NCBI RefSeq assembly: GCF_016755875.1
Contig: NZ_BNED01000005.1
Coordinates: forward strand, 4,788,001-4,852,000
Origin: Streptomyces spororaveus
Lineage (GTDB): Bacteria > Actinomycetota > Actinomycetes > Streptomycetales > Streptomycetaceae
DNA: 64,000 nt
Direction of reading: 5' to 3'
Shown: piece by piece, positions 32,708-40,915 of the stretch
Layout: every line of letters starts with the position of its first letter
Numbering within the stretch: the first letter of the stretch is position 1
The notes under the pieces: model-generated
What the model was told of the DNA's origin: nothing
The model's database searches: none
The model's input: the letters and a program-made list of their open reading frames with translations, nothing else
Position numbers and translations under genes: made by a program

Positions 32708-32723
32708 GAAGCGGACCCGCAGG

Positions 32724-34808
32724 TCAGGGCAGCAGTGCCTCGGGCAGGGCCGCCGTGTGCACCACGGAGAGGCCCGAGACCGCGCGGGTGAGGCAGACGT
32801 AGAGCCGGCGCAGGCCCGTCCGCTCGTCCGGCTCGCCGTCCACGATCGCCGCGGGCTCGTCCAGGACCACGTAGTCGTACTCCAGGCCCTTCGCCAGCGA
32901 CGCCGGCACGAGCGTCAGCCGGGACTCGGCGGTCGTCTCCTCGCCGGGGGACAGGTACGGCAGGCCCGCCGCCAGCAGGGCCTCGCCCAGGACGGGGATC
33001 CGCGCGTCCGCCGCGATCAGCCCGATCGAGCCCTCGAACGCCAAGGAGTCCCGGCACGCGCCGACCACCTCCGCGTCGAGATCCGCGCTCTCCACGATCC
33101 GCAGCGAGCCCGGGGTCTCGCGCACGGAGGACACCGGGGCCAGGCCGGGGGAGATCGACGGCAGCAGCCGGGAGGCGTAGGCGATCACCTCGCGCGGCAC
33201 GCGGAAGCCCGCCGTCAGCTCCTCCAGCACCGCCTGCGGCTTGCCCAGGTGCGTGAGGGCCTCGTCCCAGCTGCGCGTGGCCCACGGCGTGGTGCCCTGC
33301 GCCAGGTCGCCGAGGACCGTCGCCGAGCCGGTCGTGCAGCGCCGTCCCACGGCCCGGTACTGCATCGGGGAGAGGTCCTGCGCCTCGTCGAGGACCACGT
33401 GGCCCAGCGAATGCGTCCGTTCCACCAGGTCGGCCGCCTCGTCGATCAGGACCAGGTCCGCCGCCGACCACTTCGCCGACTTCACGCTCCGGAACGGCTT
33501 CGGCCACAGGAGCAGCTTCTGCTCGTCCTCCGTGAGGACGTCCGCCGCGTGCAGCGCGAGGAACCCGGGATCGGACAGCAGGCGCAGGACCAGCTTCGCC
33601 GGTTCGACCGGCGGCCAGATCTCCTTGACCGCCGCCTTCACCGCCGCGTTGCGGGCCACCGCGTCCTGCACCCGGTCGTCGGGGGCCTCGCCCGCCTGCT
33701 CCATCCTGACGAGCACCGCGTGCGCGATGCGCTGCGGCAGGGCCTCCCGGGCCGCGCCGTAGCGGATGTCGCGCTTCTGCAGCTCCTCGACCATCTCCTC
33801 CAGCTCGTACGCCGGTACCCGCCAGCGGCGCGAGCCGCGGACCACCATCAGCGGCTCCGTGGGGCGCGTGACGTGCGAGCGGACGGCGCGGTCCAGCACC
33901 ACCGCCATCCGGGCGTCGCCCTTGACCACGGCGGTCTCGGCGGCGTCCGTGCCGCGAACCTCCAGGCCGGCGCGGGCGACCAGGTCGTCCACGGTGGCCT
34001 GCTTGACCTCCAGCTCGCCCAGGGCCGGCAGGACCTGCTCGATGTAGTGCAGGAAGGAACGGTTCGGCCCGATGACGAGCGTGCCCGTGCGGGCGAGGCG
34101 GTCCCGGTGCGCGTAGAGCAGGTACGCGACCCGGTGCAGGCCGACCGCGGTCTTGCCGGTGCCGGGGCCGCCCTGCACGCAGACGGAACCGGACAGGCCG
34201 GAGCGGACGATCTCGTCCTGCTCGGGCTGGATCGTCGCGACGATGTCGCGCATGGGGCCGACGCGCGGCCGCTCGATCTCCTGCTGGAGCAGCTTGCTGA
34301 CCGCGGCCGCCTCGCCGGGGTCGGACAGGTGCTCGTCCTCGTACGCCGTCAGTTCGCCGCCGGTGTAACCGAAGCGCCTGCGCAGCGCGATGTCCTGAGG
34401 GTCGGTCTTGGAGGCCCGGTAGAACGGCTGGGAGACGGGCGCGCGCCAGTCGATGACCATGGGGTCGCCGTCGGCGTCGTGGACGTGCCGGCGGCCGATG
34501 TAGAACTGCTCGCCCTCCGCGCCCTCGGCGAGCTCCGCGCCCGGTGCGTGCAGGTAGTTGAGGCGGCCGAAGAAGAGCGGGGTGTGGGCGAGGTCGGCGA
34601 GGGCTTTGATGCGGTCGTCGATCTGGGCCTGGAGGACGATCGCGTTGACCCAGTTCGCGGTGACGTCGCGGATGTCGAGGGACTCGACGTCCTCGCGCAT
34701 GGCGCGCAGGGCCGAACGCGAGGCGGTGAGGTGGGCCCGTTCGCGGCCCAGCGGGTCGGTGGGCGCGGACGGGTCGTCGTACGTGGTCTCGGGGGCGTGC
34801 GCGGGCAC
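32724..34808 (-). CDS. HelD/HelR-type UvrD-like helicase acting on RNA polymerase
   Basis: 694 residues. An N-terminal coiled region (HLTASRSALRAMREDVESLD) leads to the SF1 core: Walker A G-G-P-G-T-G-K-T, I-G-P-N-R-S-F-L, D-E-A-Q-D-L-S-P-M-Q-Y, then A-K-G-L-E-Y-D-Y-V and L-Y-V-C-L-T-R-A. The layout matches HelD proteins, which dislodge stalled RNA polymerase; the streptomycete HelR subgroup also protects against rifamycins. GTG at 34808 has GGAGG seven bases upstream, so the longer frame starting at 34964 is rejected. A TAGAAT -10 candidate lies at 34915-34910. I could not recognise a rifamycin-associated element. Confidence 0.88.
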   Translation of the reverse strand: MPAHAPETTYDDPSAPTDPLGRERAHLTASRSALRAMREDVESLDIRDVTANWVNAIVLQAQIDDRIKALADLAHTPLFFGRLNYLHAPGAELAEGAEGEQFYIGRRHVHDADGDPMVIDWRAPVSQPFYRASKTDPQDIALRRRFGYTGGELTAYEDEHLSDPGEAAAVSKLLQQEIERPRVGPMRDIVATIQPEQDEIVRSGLSGSVCVQGGPGTGKTAVGLHRVAYLLYAHRDRLARTGTLVIGPNRSFLHYIEQVLPALGELEVKQATVDDLVARAGLEVRGTDAAETAVVKGDARMAVVLDRAVRSHVTRPTEPLMVVRGSRRWRVPAYELEEMVEELQKRDIRYGAAREALPQRIAHAVLVRMEQAGEAPDDRVQDAVARNAAVKAAVKEIWPPVEPAKLVLRLLSDPGFLALHAADVLTEDEQKLLLWPKPFRSVKSAKWSAADLVLIDEAADLVERTHSLGHVVLDEAQDLSPMQYRAVGRRCTTGSATVLGDLAQGTTPWATRSWDEALTHLGKPQAVLEELTAGFRVPREVIAYASRLLPSISPGLAPVSSVRETPGSLRIVESADLDAEVVGACRDSLAFEGSIGLIAADARIPVLGEALLAAGLPYLSPGEETTAESRLTLVPASLAKGLEYDYVVLDEPAAIVDGEPDERTGLRRLYVCLTRAVSGLSVVHTAALPEALLP

Positions 34809-35023
34809 GGAACTGCCTCCAGCTGCTGGATGCGGAACAGATGGCCCGCCGGTTTCCGGCCGGAGGGCGGCTCTCCCCGATGAGGCGGCGGGAGGCGGCA
34901 AGAGCGGAGATTCTAGCCACCGGGGCGGTGCGGCGCGAACGAATTTATCCGGGGCGGGGATCACGAGGCCAAGGGGGCCAAGGGGACCCAGGGCGCCTGG
35001 GTGCCAGGGGGGGGCTGGAGGGA

Positions 35024-35497
35024 TCAGGGGATCTTGAGGGAGTCGATGAGCTGCTGGTGCATTCCGTTCAGCTCCTTCTTGTCCGCCTCAAGACCGAGCG
35101 TCATGGCCAGGACCAGGTGGTCGTCGTCGGAGATGAGCCGGATGAAGCCGACCGTGGACTCGTCGCCGTTCTTGCCGGAGAGCCTCGCATCGAGGACCGG
35201 GCGGCCGTCCACCGTCGACTTGCGGACGTCATGACTGGTCACGGTCCCGAGGCCGACCAGGCTGAACGCGTCGACGAAGCCCTGCAGCTGCTCGTCCAGC
35301 GGATAGCGGTCGCCCGGCATGTCGTACACGGAGAAGCCGGAGGCTCCGGCCGTGACCGTGGCGAGGTACTGCGGGGCGGCGTACGCGTCGACGGCCGCGG
35401 CGGCAGGTCCGGCGGGGGACGTCAGCAGGGCTCCTGTGGCCAGGGCCGTCGACACGCAGAGCAGCGCGAGGCGATGCGTCCGGGAACGGTGGGTCAT
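35024..35497 (-). CDS. Secreted hypothetical protein
   Basis: 157 residues with a Sec signal peptide (basic M-T-H-R-S-R-T-H-R, hydrophobic core, cleavage near A-A-A-A-V). The mature part (about 120 residues) has no known motif; it is mixed alpha/beta with acidic loops (S-D-D-D-H-L-V-L-A-M). GGGGAG lies eight bases before the ATG at 35497; an in-frame extension to 35563 would precede the signal peptide and is rejected. Confidence 0.75.
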   Translation of the reverse strand: MTHRSRTHRLALLCVSTALATGALLTSPAGPAAAAVDAYAAPQYLATVTAGASGFSVYDMPGDRYPLDEQLQGFVDAFSLVGLGTVTSHDVRKSTVDGRPVLDARLSGKNGDESTVGFIRLISDDDHLVLAMTLGLEADKKELNGMHQQLIDSLKIP

Positions 35498-35714
35498 GCG
35501 GATCACTCCCCTGGCGTCGTCGCCGGTACCGCGGACCTTCCCAGGCTCCGTCCCGACCGGCACCCGTGCATCCGGACGGGTGTCGTACCGGGGAGTGTCA
35601 GACCTTGGTAGCCACCCCTAGGGGTGCGCATGCGACGGGAGGAGGACTCCGGGAGCCGTGAGGTTCCCTCCCGGGAGCGATGTGCGGGACGGCGCGGAAA
35701 CGCACCATGGATCC

Positions 35715-35894
35715 ATGAGCCCCGCAACCTTCACCTCGATCCAGGGCAGCCGTCCTAGCGGCGCCGACTCCGACTCCCTTCCGCGCAACGGCTTCGGCGG
35801 CATGCTGCGCGCCGTCAAGATCTTCGCGGCGACCGCCGTGAGCGTCGTCGTCCTCGGTGAGTACTCCGAGGACGCGGGCGTCATACGCCACTGA
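35715..35894 (+). CDS. Small membrane protein, 59 residues
   Basis: A 59-residue protein with a Ser/Gly-rich start and one likely membrane helix (LRAVKIFAATAVSVVVLGEY), ending E-D-A-G-V-I-R-H. ATG at 35715. Codon third positions follow the host G/C bias. No homologue recognised from memory, so the call rests on coding bias, the clean start-stop frame and its position between two genes. Confidence 0.5.
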   Translation: MSPATFTSIQGSRPSGADSDSLPRNGFGGMLRAVKIFAATAVSVVVLGEYSEDAGVIRH

Positions 35895-35941
35895 CCTCGG
35901 GCCCCGCGCGGCACGTCCACTGATCCACTAGGGTCACGCGG

Positions 35942-36709
35942 GTGACCCGGAGTACCGTTCCCAGCCACTCACCGTCGTCGTTCGCCGGTGTGCTGCTGAC
36001 CGGCTCGCTGCTGGTGCTGGGCGTTCTCTGCATCGCCCTGCGCATCCCGGTGGCCGACGCCCTCGTCCAGGGTTTCTCCGCCGCCGAGTGGGGGCCGCCC
36101 ACCACGTATCCGCCGTTCGCGGCGATCCTCTTCACGCCCGCCGCGTGGCTGCCGAGCGGCGCGCTGAAGGCCGTCCTCGTCCTCGGCAACGCCGGCCTGC
36201 TCGCCCTGCTGATCACGCTGTCCTGCCGCCTCGCGGGACTTCGGTCCCGGCCCGGGCCCGTGCTGGCCGCCACCATCGCCGGGCTGTGGCTGCAGCCGCT
36301 GTTCCAGGCACCGCTGCCCGGTCTGATCAACCTGGCTCTCGCCTGCCTGGTCCTGTGGGACCTCGGCCGGCCCCGTTCCGCCCTCGGCAAGGGCTTCGCG
36401 CTGGGCGTCGCCGCCGGGATCACCCTCGCCCCGGCGGCCATCGCCGCCTACCTCCTGCTGACCCGCCGCGTCCGCGCCGGGCTCACCGCGCTGGCGGCCT
36501 CGGCCGGGACCGCCCTGCTCGGGCTGCTGGTCCTGCCGGAGGCCTCCGCCGCGTTCTGGACCCGGCACCTGGCCGACGCGGCCCGGGCCCTCGTGCTCGA
36601 CTGGCCGCCGCTGTGGGTCTGGTGCGCCCCGTTACTGGCCGTCCTGACCGCCCGCGCCTGCCGGAGTCAGTCGCTGGCCAGCAGCTCGTCGGCGTCCATG
36701 ATCCGGTAG
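35942..36709 (+). pseudogene. Truncated GT87/DUF2029-type membrane glycosyltransferase
   Basis: 255 codons. At least six membrane segments. A-D-A-L-V-Q-G-F and T-T-Y-P-P-F-A-A-I-L-F-T-P-A-A-W-L match the start of actinobacterial GT87 alpha-mannosyltransferase-like proteins, which are usually about 400 residues. After F-W-T-R-H-L-A-D-A-A-R the usual middle loops are missing. The frame passes through L-D-W-P-P-L-W-V-W and runs 43 bp into the XPB gene on the other strand. GTG start with TAGGGT (35929-35934) seven bases upstream. Best read as a deletion derivative; it may still be translated. Confidence 0.6.
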
Positions 36710-38310
36710 GCGTACCCCTGCTCGGCGAGGAACCGCTGGCGGTGCGCCGCGAAGTCCTGGTCGATCGTGTCGCGCGCGACGACCGAGTAGAACCGCGCCT
36801 CGTGGCCGTCCGCCTTCGGCCGCAGCACGCGGCCCAGGCGCTGGGCCTCCTCCTGGCGGGAGCCGAAGGTGCCCGACACCTGGATGGCGACGGTGGCCTC
36901 CGGCAGGTCGATGGAGAAGTTCGCGACCTTCGAGACGACCAGCACGCTGATCTCGCCCTCGCGGAAGGCGTTGAAGAGCTTCTCGCGCTGCGCGTTGGAC
37001 GTCTCGCCCTTGATGACGGGGGCGTCCAGGTGCTCGCCGAGCTCGTCGAGCTGGTCGATGTACTGCCCGATGACGAGGGTCTGCTCACCGCGGTGCTTGG
37101 CGACCAGGGCCTCGGTGACCTTCCGCTTCGTCGCCGTCGTCGCGCAGAAGCGGTACTTCTCCTCCGTCTCGGCGGTCGCGTACGCGAGCCGCTCCGACTC
37201 CGTCAGATTGACCCGGACCTCCACGCAGTCGGCGGGCGCGATGTAACCCTGCGCCTCGATCTCCTTCCACGGGGCGTCGAACCGCTTCGGCCCGATGAGC
37301 GAGAAGACGTCCGACTCCCGCCCGTCCTCGCGCACCAGCGTCGCGGTCAGGCCGAGCCGGCGCCGTGCCTGCAGGTCGGCGGTGAACTTGAAGACCGGCG
37401 CGGGCAGCAGGTGCACCTCGTCGTAGACGATCAGGCCCCAGTCGCGGGAGTCGAAGAGCTCCAGGTGCGGGTAGACGCCCTTCCGCTTCGTCGTCAGGAC
37501 CTGGTAGGTGGCGATGGTGACGGGCCGGATCTCCTTGCGCGTACCGGAGTACTCGCCGATCTCGTCCTCCGTCAGCGAGGTCCGCTTGACCAGCTCGTGC
37601 TTCCACTGGCGGGCGGAGACGGTGTTCGTCACCAGGATCAGCGTCGTCGCCTTGGCCATCGCCATGGCCCCGGCGCCGACCAGCGTCTTGCCGGCGCCGC
37701 AGGGCAGGACGACCACACCGGAGCCGCCGTGCCAGAAGCCTTCGACGGCCTGCTGCTGGTACGGGCGCAGCGCCCAGCCGTCCTCGGCGAGCTCGATCGG
37801 GTGCGCCTCGCCGTCCACGTAACCGGCGAGGTCCTCGGCGGGCCAGCCCAGCTTGAGCAGGGTCTGCTTGATCTGCCCGCGCTCGGAGGGGTGCACGGCC
37901 ACGGTGTCGGCGTCGAGCCGCGCGCCGACGAGCGGGGCGACCTTCTTGGACCGCAGGATCTCCTCCAGCACCGGCCGGTCGGTGCTGGTCAGCACCAGCC
38001 CGTGCACGGGGTGCTTGGAAAGGGTCAGGCGGCCGTAGCGCGCCATGGTCTCGGCGACGTCGACGAGGAGCGCGTGCGGGACGGGGTAGCGGGAGTACTC
38101 GACGAGCGCGTCGACGACCTGCTCGGCGTCATGCCCGGCGGCCCGGGCGTTCCACAGCCCGAGCGGGGTGATCCGGTAGGTGTGGATGTGCTCCGGGGCC
38201 CGCTCCAGCTCGGCGAAGGGGGCGATGGCGCGCCGGGCGGCTCCGGCGAGCTCGTGGTCGACTTCGAGGAGGAGGGTTTTGTCGCTCTGGACGATGAGTG
38301 GACCATTCAC
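36667..38310 (-). CDS. XPB/Ssl2-type DNA repair helicase
   Basis: 547 residues, SF2 helicase of the bacterial XPB family (3'-5' DNA translocase). N-terminal substrate-binding domain (E-H-I-H-T-Y-R-I-T-P-L-G-L-W-N-A-R), then L-R-P-Y-Q-Q-Q-A-V, Walker A P-C-G-A-G-K-T-L, DEAH-type box V-Y-D-E-V-H-L-L-P, T-A-T-L-V-R, and C-terminal V-S-K-V-A-N-F and Q-R-L-G-R-V-L-R-P. Start ATG at 38310. The C-terminal codons overlap the degenerate GT87 frame on the other strand. A helicase-associated protein (40916) lies nearby on the same strand, as in other actinomycetes. Confidence 0.93.
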   Translation of the reverse strand: MNGPLIVQSDKTLLLEVDHELAGAARRAIAPFAELERAPEHIHTYRITPLGLWNARAAGHDAEQVVDALVEYSRYPVPHALLVDVAETMARYGRLTLSKHPVHGLVLTSTDRPVLEEILRSKKVAPLVGARLDADTVAVHPSERGQIKQTLLKLGWPAEDLAGYVDGEAHPIELAEDGWALRPYQQQAVEGFWHGGSGVVVLPCGAGKTLVGAGAMAMAKATTLILVTNTVSARQWKHELVKRTSLTEDEIGEYSGTRKEIRPVTIATYQVLTTKRKGVYPHLELFDSRDWGLIVYDEVHLLPAPVFKFTADLQARRRLGLTATLVREDGRESDVFSLIGPKRFDAPWKEIEAQGYIAPADCVEVRVNLTESERLAYATAETEEKYRFCATTATKRKVTEALVAKHRGEQTLVIGQYIDQLDELGEHLDAPVIKGETSNAQREKLFNAFREGEISVLVVSKVANFSIDLPEATVAIQVSGTFGSRQEEAQRLGRVLRPKADGHEARFYSVVARDTIDQDFAAHRQRFLAEQGYAYRIMDADELLASD

Positions 38311-38390
38311 GCGCGGCGCCCCGTTTCATTCAGGTCAAACCTCCAGTGTGCCGTACGGGGCGGAGGCTGGGAACACGGCGCTTCGGAGGG

Positions 38391-39008
38391 TCAGCGGCCC
38401 AGACCGGCCAGCAGCATGGCGAGGCCGCCGTGGAACTCGCGGTCCGGGGTGAGGGAGCGGGCGCCGAGGGCGGCCTCGGTCATGTAGGGGAACTCGTCCG
38501 CCGGGAGTTCGGCGATCGCGGCGGTGCCCGCGCCGGAGAGGGCGCCGAGGTGTTCCTGCTGGATCGCGCCGATCACATAGGCGAGCAGGGTCCGCAGGGC
38601 GATGATCCGCTCCTCGGCCCCGAACCCGGCCTCGCCGAGCACCCCGAGGACGGTCTCGCCCCAGCGCAGCACGCCGGGGGAGCGGTGCCGGTGGCTCATG
38701 GTGAGCGGCAGCACGGCGGGGTGCGCGCCGACGGTGTCCCGCATCCGGTCGACGAGGAGGGTGACGCGGGCGCGCCAGGGGCCGGCGGTCAGGGGCGGCG
38801 GCGTGCTGTCGACGGCGCCGAGGACGAGTTCGACGACGAGGGCTTCCAGTTCCCCGCGGTCCGCGACGTACCGGTACAGGGCCATGGTGCTGATGCCGAG
38901 TTCGACGGCGACGGCGCGCATGGACAGCCCGGACAGGCCCTCACGGTCGATCACGGCGAGGGCCGCGGCGGCCAGTTGGTCCGGGGTGAGTGAGCGGGGG
39001 CGCGGCAT
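38391..39008 (-). CDS. TetR-family repressor
   Basis: 205 residues. N-terminal HTH: A-A-A-A-L-A-V-I-D-R-E-G, then S-M-R-A-V-A-V-E-L-G-I-S-T-M-A-L-Y-R-Y-V. The C-terminal domain resembles TetR_C of the tetracycline-repressor-like group (E-E-R-I-I-A-L-R-T-L-L-A-Y-V-I-G). It is divergent from the peroxiredoxin-like gene across 68 bp that holds two inverted repeats with the same core, the likely operators. ATG 39008 is chosen; an in-frame ATG at 39029 is inside operator 1. Confidence 0.87.
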   Translation of the reverse strand: MPRPRSLTPDQLAAAALAVIDREGLSGLSMRAVAVELGISTMALYRYVADRGELEALVVELVLGAVDSTPPPLTAGPWRARVTLLVDRMRDTVGAHPAVLPLTMSHRHRSPGVLRWGETVLGVLGEAGFGAEERIIALRTLLAYVIGAIQQEHLGALSGAGTAAIAELPADEFPYMTEAALGARSLTPDREFHGGLAMLLAGLGR

Positions 39009-39012
39009 GGTG

Positions 39013-39063
39013 TTGACAGCGTACGGCATACGCTTACGCTGTAGGTGTACGGCATACGCCTAC
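39013..39063. promoter_or_regulatory. Double TetR operator and promoter between tetR and the peroxiredoxin-like gene
   Basis: Operator 1: AGCGTA-cggca-TACGCT (39018-39034). Operator 2: GTAGGTGTA-cggca-TACGCCTAC (39041-39063, one mismatch). Both share GTA-CGGCA-TAC, centred 26 bp apart. A plus-strand promoter fits: TTGACA (39013-39018), 16-bp spacer, TACGCT (39035-39040), with operator 1 in the spacer and operator 2 over the start of transcription. Confidence 0.78.
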
Positions 39064-39076
39064 AGAGGAGGCCCCA

Positions 39077-39637
39077 GTGCAGCTCGACACCGGTTCCATC
39101 GTCCGTACCCGCACCCTCACCGCCGTCGCGGACGGGGCGCCCGTGGCCGTCCCGGACCCCGGACACCTCGTCCACCTCCAGTTCCGCCGGTTCGCCGGCT
39201 GCCCCATCTGCCATCTGCACCTGCGCTCGGTGGTCCGGCGGCACGCCGAGATAGAAGCCGCCGGGATCCGGGAGGTCGTGGTCTTCCACTCCGCCGCCGG
39301 TGAACTGCGCGAGCACGTGGCCGACCTGCCCTTCGCCGTGATCGCGGACCCCCGCAAGCGGCTGTACGCGGAGTTCGGCGTGGAGTCGTCCCACCGCGCC
39401 CTGCTGGCCGCGCGCGCCTGGCGGGCGATCGCCGTCGGCACGCTCGACATCCTGCGCGGCCGGGCGAAGCCGCCGAAGCTCGTCCAGGGCGGCGGGCGCC
39501 TGGGGCTGCCCGCCGACTTCCTGATCGCGCCGGACGGGCGCGTACTGGCCGCCGGGTACGGGGTGCACGCGGACGACCAGTGGCCGGTGGAAAAGCTGCT
39601 GGCCCTGGCGGCACAGGCGCGTACCGTCCTGGCATGA
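39077..39637 (+). CDS. Peroxiredoxin-like (AhpC/TSA-2) thioredoxin-fold protein
   Basis: 186 residues. Thioredoxin fold with R-F-A-G-C-P-I-C-H-L-H-L, a CxxC in the usual redox position. It continues V-V-V-F-H-S-A-A-G-E-L-R and F-L-I-A-P-D-G-R-V-L-A-A-G-Y-G, as in the AhpC-TSA_2 / peroxiredoxin-like family. Probably a redox enzyme induced through the divergent TetR protein by an unknown ligand. GTG start at 39077 with GAGGAGG upstream. The stop overlaps the next start in ATGA. Confidence 0.85.
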   Translation: MQLDTGSIVRTRTLTAVADGAPVAVPDPGHLVHLQFRRFAGCPICHLHLRSVVRRHAEIEAAGIREVVVFHSAAGELREHVADLPFAVIADPRKRLYAEFGVESSHRALLAARAWRAIAVGTLDILRGRAKPPKLVQGGGRLGLPADFLIAPDGRVLAAGYGVHADDQWPVEKLLALAAQARTVLA

Positions 39638-40125
39638 GCCATGATCAGCAGCCTCTCGTACCGGCCGACTTCGCGGTGCCGCGGACCCTCGTCGCCGACG
39701 GCTTCCGGCTGGAGCCGCTCGGCGCCGAGCACAACGAGCGGGACCTCGCCGCCTGGACCGGGAGCATCGCCCACATCAGGGCGACGCCCGGGTTCGTGGG
39801 ACGGGGCTGGCCGCCGGTCGCGGGGATGTCCGCCGAGGCGAACCTGGCCGACCTGGTCCGGCACGCGCGGGAGTTCGAGGAGCGCGTCGCCTTCGCCTAC
39901 AGCCTCCTGGAAGGCGGAGGCGAGGGTGACGGCCAGGGCGAGGGCGACGTGATCGGCTGCCTCTACATCCACGGTTCCCGGGAGGCCCCCGGCCGGGTGT
40001 CCGTCAGCCACTGGGTGCGCGCCGACCGGGCCGCGCTGGACACGCGGGTCCACGAGCGGATCACCCACTGGCTCCGCGAGGTGTGGCCCTTCGACGCCGG
40101 GCTGGTCGACTACGCCCCCAGGTGA
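39634..40125 (+). CDS. GNAT-fold acetyltransferase-like protein
   Basis: 163 residues. Start F-R-L-E-P-L-G-A-E-H-N-E-R-D, then V-I-G-C-L-Y-I-H and V-S-H-W-V-R-A, which fit a GNAT N-acetyltransferase fold, but the acetyl-CoA loop is weak (no clear R/Q-x-x-G-x-A). An acidic Gly-rich insertion (E-G-G-G-E-G-D-G-Q-G-E-G-D) is unusual. Translationally coupled to the peroxiredoxin-like gene, so probably under the same TetR control. Confidence 0.72.
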   Translation: MSHDQQPLVPADFAVPRTLVADGFRLEPLGAEHNERDLAAWTGSIAHIRATPGFVGRGWPPVAGMSAEANLADLVRHAREFEERVAFAYSLLEGGGEGDGQGEGDVIGCLYIHGSREAPGRVSVSHWVRADRAALDTRVHERITHWLREVWPFDAGLVDYAPR

Positions 40126-40240
40126 GGCGGGTGGCCGGCGGCGGGGTGTGGTCAGGCGTTCCAGGGCCGAACGGGTAGACGCCGGGGGCCGGGGGGGACG
40201 GGAGGCGATGTTGCGGCCCGTCCGGCGCGGCCGGGCGTCC

Positions 40241-40312
40241 TAGGGTGGCAGCCACCCCAGCCACCCCAGGCACCCCAGGCCCCCAGGCACCCCCACCCAG
40301 GCCCCGCAGGCG
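40241..40312 (+). repeat. CACCCCAGG-type tandem repeats in the DoxX leader
   Basis: A TAGGGT -10 candidate (40241-40246) and the inverted repeat GGGTGGC-a-GCCACCC (40243-40257) are followed by about six irregular copies of a 9-base unit (caccccagg/ccaccccag) up to 40312. The run is almost free of G/C-strand balance (C-rich) and would be an unstructured C-rich leader about 90 nt long. Confidence 0.6.
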
Positions 40313-40344
40313 CCCACCGGCGACGTCGGAACGAACGGACCCTC

Positions 40345-40887
40345 ATGACGCAAGCGCGCTGGGACCAGCCGCTCTTCAGCACCACCTCGGCCCCCGCCAC
40401 CACCGTCACCCACGACGCCGGCCTGCTCCTGCTCCGGCTCGTCGTCGGCCTCAGCATGGCCGGCCACGGCACGATGAAGCTCTTCGGCTGGTTCGGCGGT
40501 CCGGGCCTCACCGCGACCGGCAAGGGCTTCACGATGGCCGGCTACCCCGCCGGGGACGCCATGGCCGTCATCGCCGGCCTCTCCGAGACCCTCGGCGGCC
40601 TCGGCCTCGCCCTCGGTCTGCTCACCCCGCTCGCCGGAGCGGCCCTGACCGGTGTCTTCATCAACATCATCGACGTCCGCGGCCTGAGCGCCTACTTCCC
40701 GCCCAAAGGCGTGGAACTCGAAGTGGTGCTGTTCGCCGCGGTCATCGCCCTCACCCTCACCGGCCCGGGCCGCTTCTCCGCCGACCACCACCTTCCGGTG
40801 CTGCGCGAGAACCGCCCCCGCCACGCCCTGGCCGCCCTGCTGCTGGGCGCCGTCGCCGGCTTCGTCGTCCTGATCGTCCGGGACTGA
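40345..40887 (+). CDS. DoxX family membrane protein
   Basis: 180 residues, four to five membrane helices. DoxX marks: L-L-L-L-R-L-V-V-G, G-H-G-T-M-K-L-F-G-W-F-G-G-P-G, and a central L-S-E-T-L-G-G-L-G-L-A-L-G. Family members are integral membrane proteins; some act in thiol or quinone redox systems. ATG at 40345. Convergent with the helicase-associated gene. Confidence 0.88.
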   Translation: MTQARWDQPLFSTTSAPATTVTHDAGLLLLRLVVGLSMAGHGTMKLFGWFGGPGLTATGKGFTMAGYPAGDAMAVIAGLSETLGGLGLALGLLTPLAGAALTGVFINIIDVRGLSAYFPPKGVELEVVLFAAVIALTLTGPGRFSADHHLPVLRENRPRHALAALLLGAVAGFVVLIVRD

Positions 40888-40915
40888 CCCCCGCGCCCCC
40901 GGGTGGGGCGCTGCC

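Noticed and set aside
32809..35023. Rifamycin-associated element upstream of the HelD-type gene
   Set aside because: I could not find an inverted repeat I trust as this element; only the -10 candidate is reported.
36088..38487. 799-codon plus-strand open frame opposite the XPB helicase
   Set aside because: Long antisense frames are common in high-GC coding DNA; the product is Arg/Gly/Asp-rich without any domain, and the minus-strand helicase is unmistakable.
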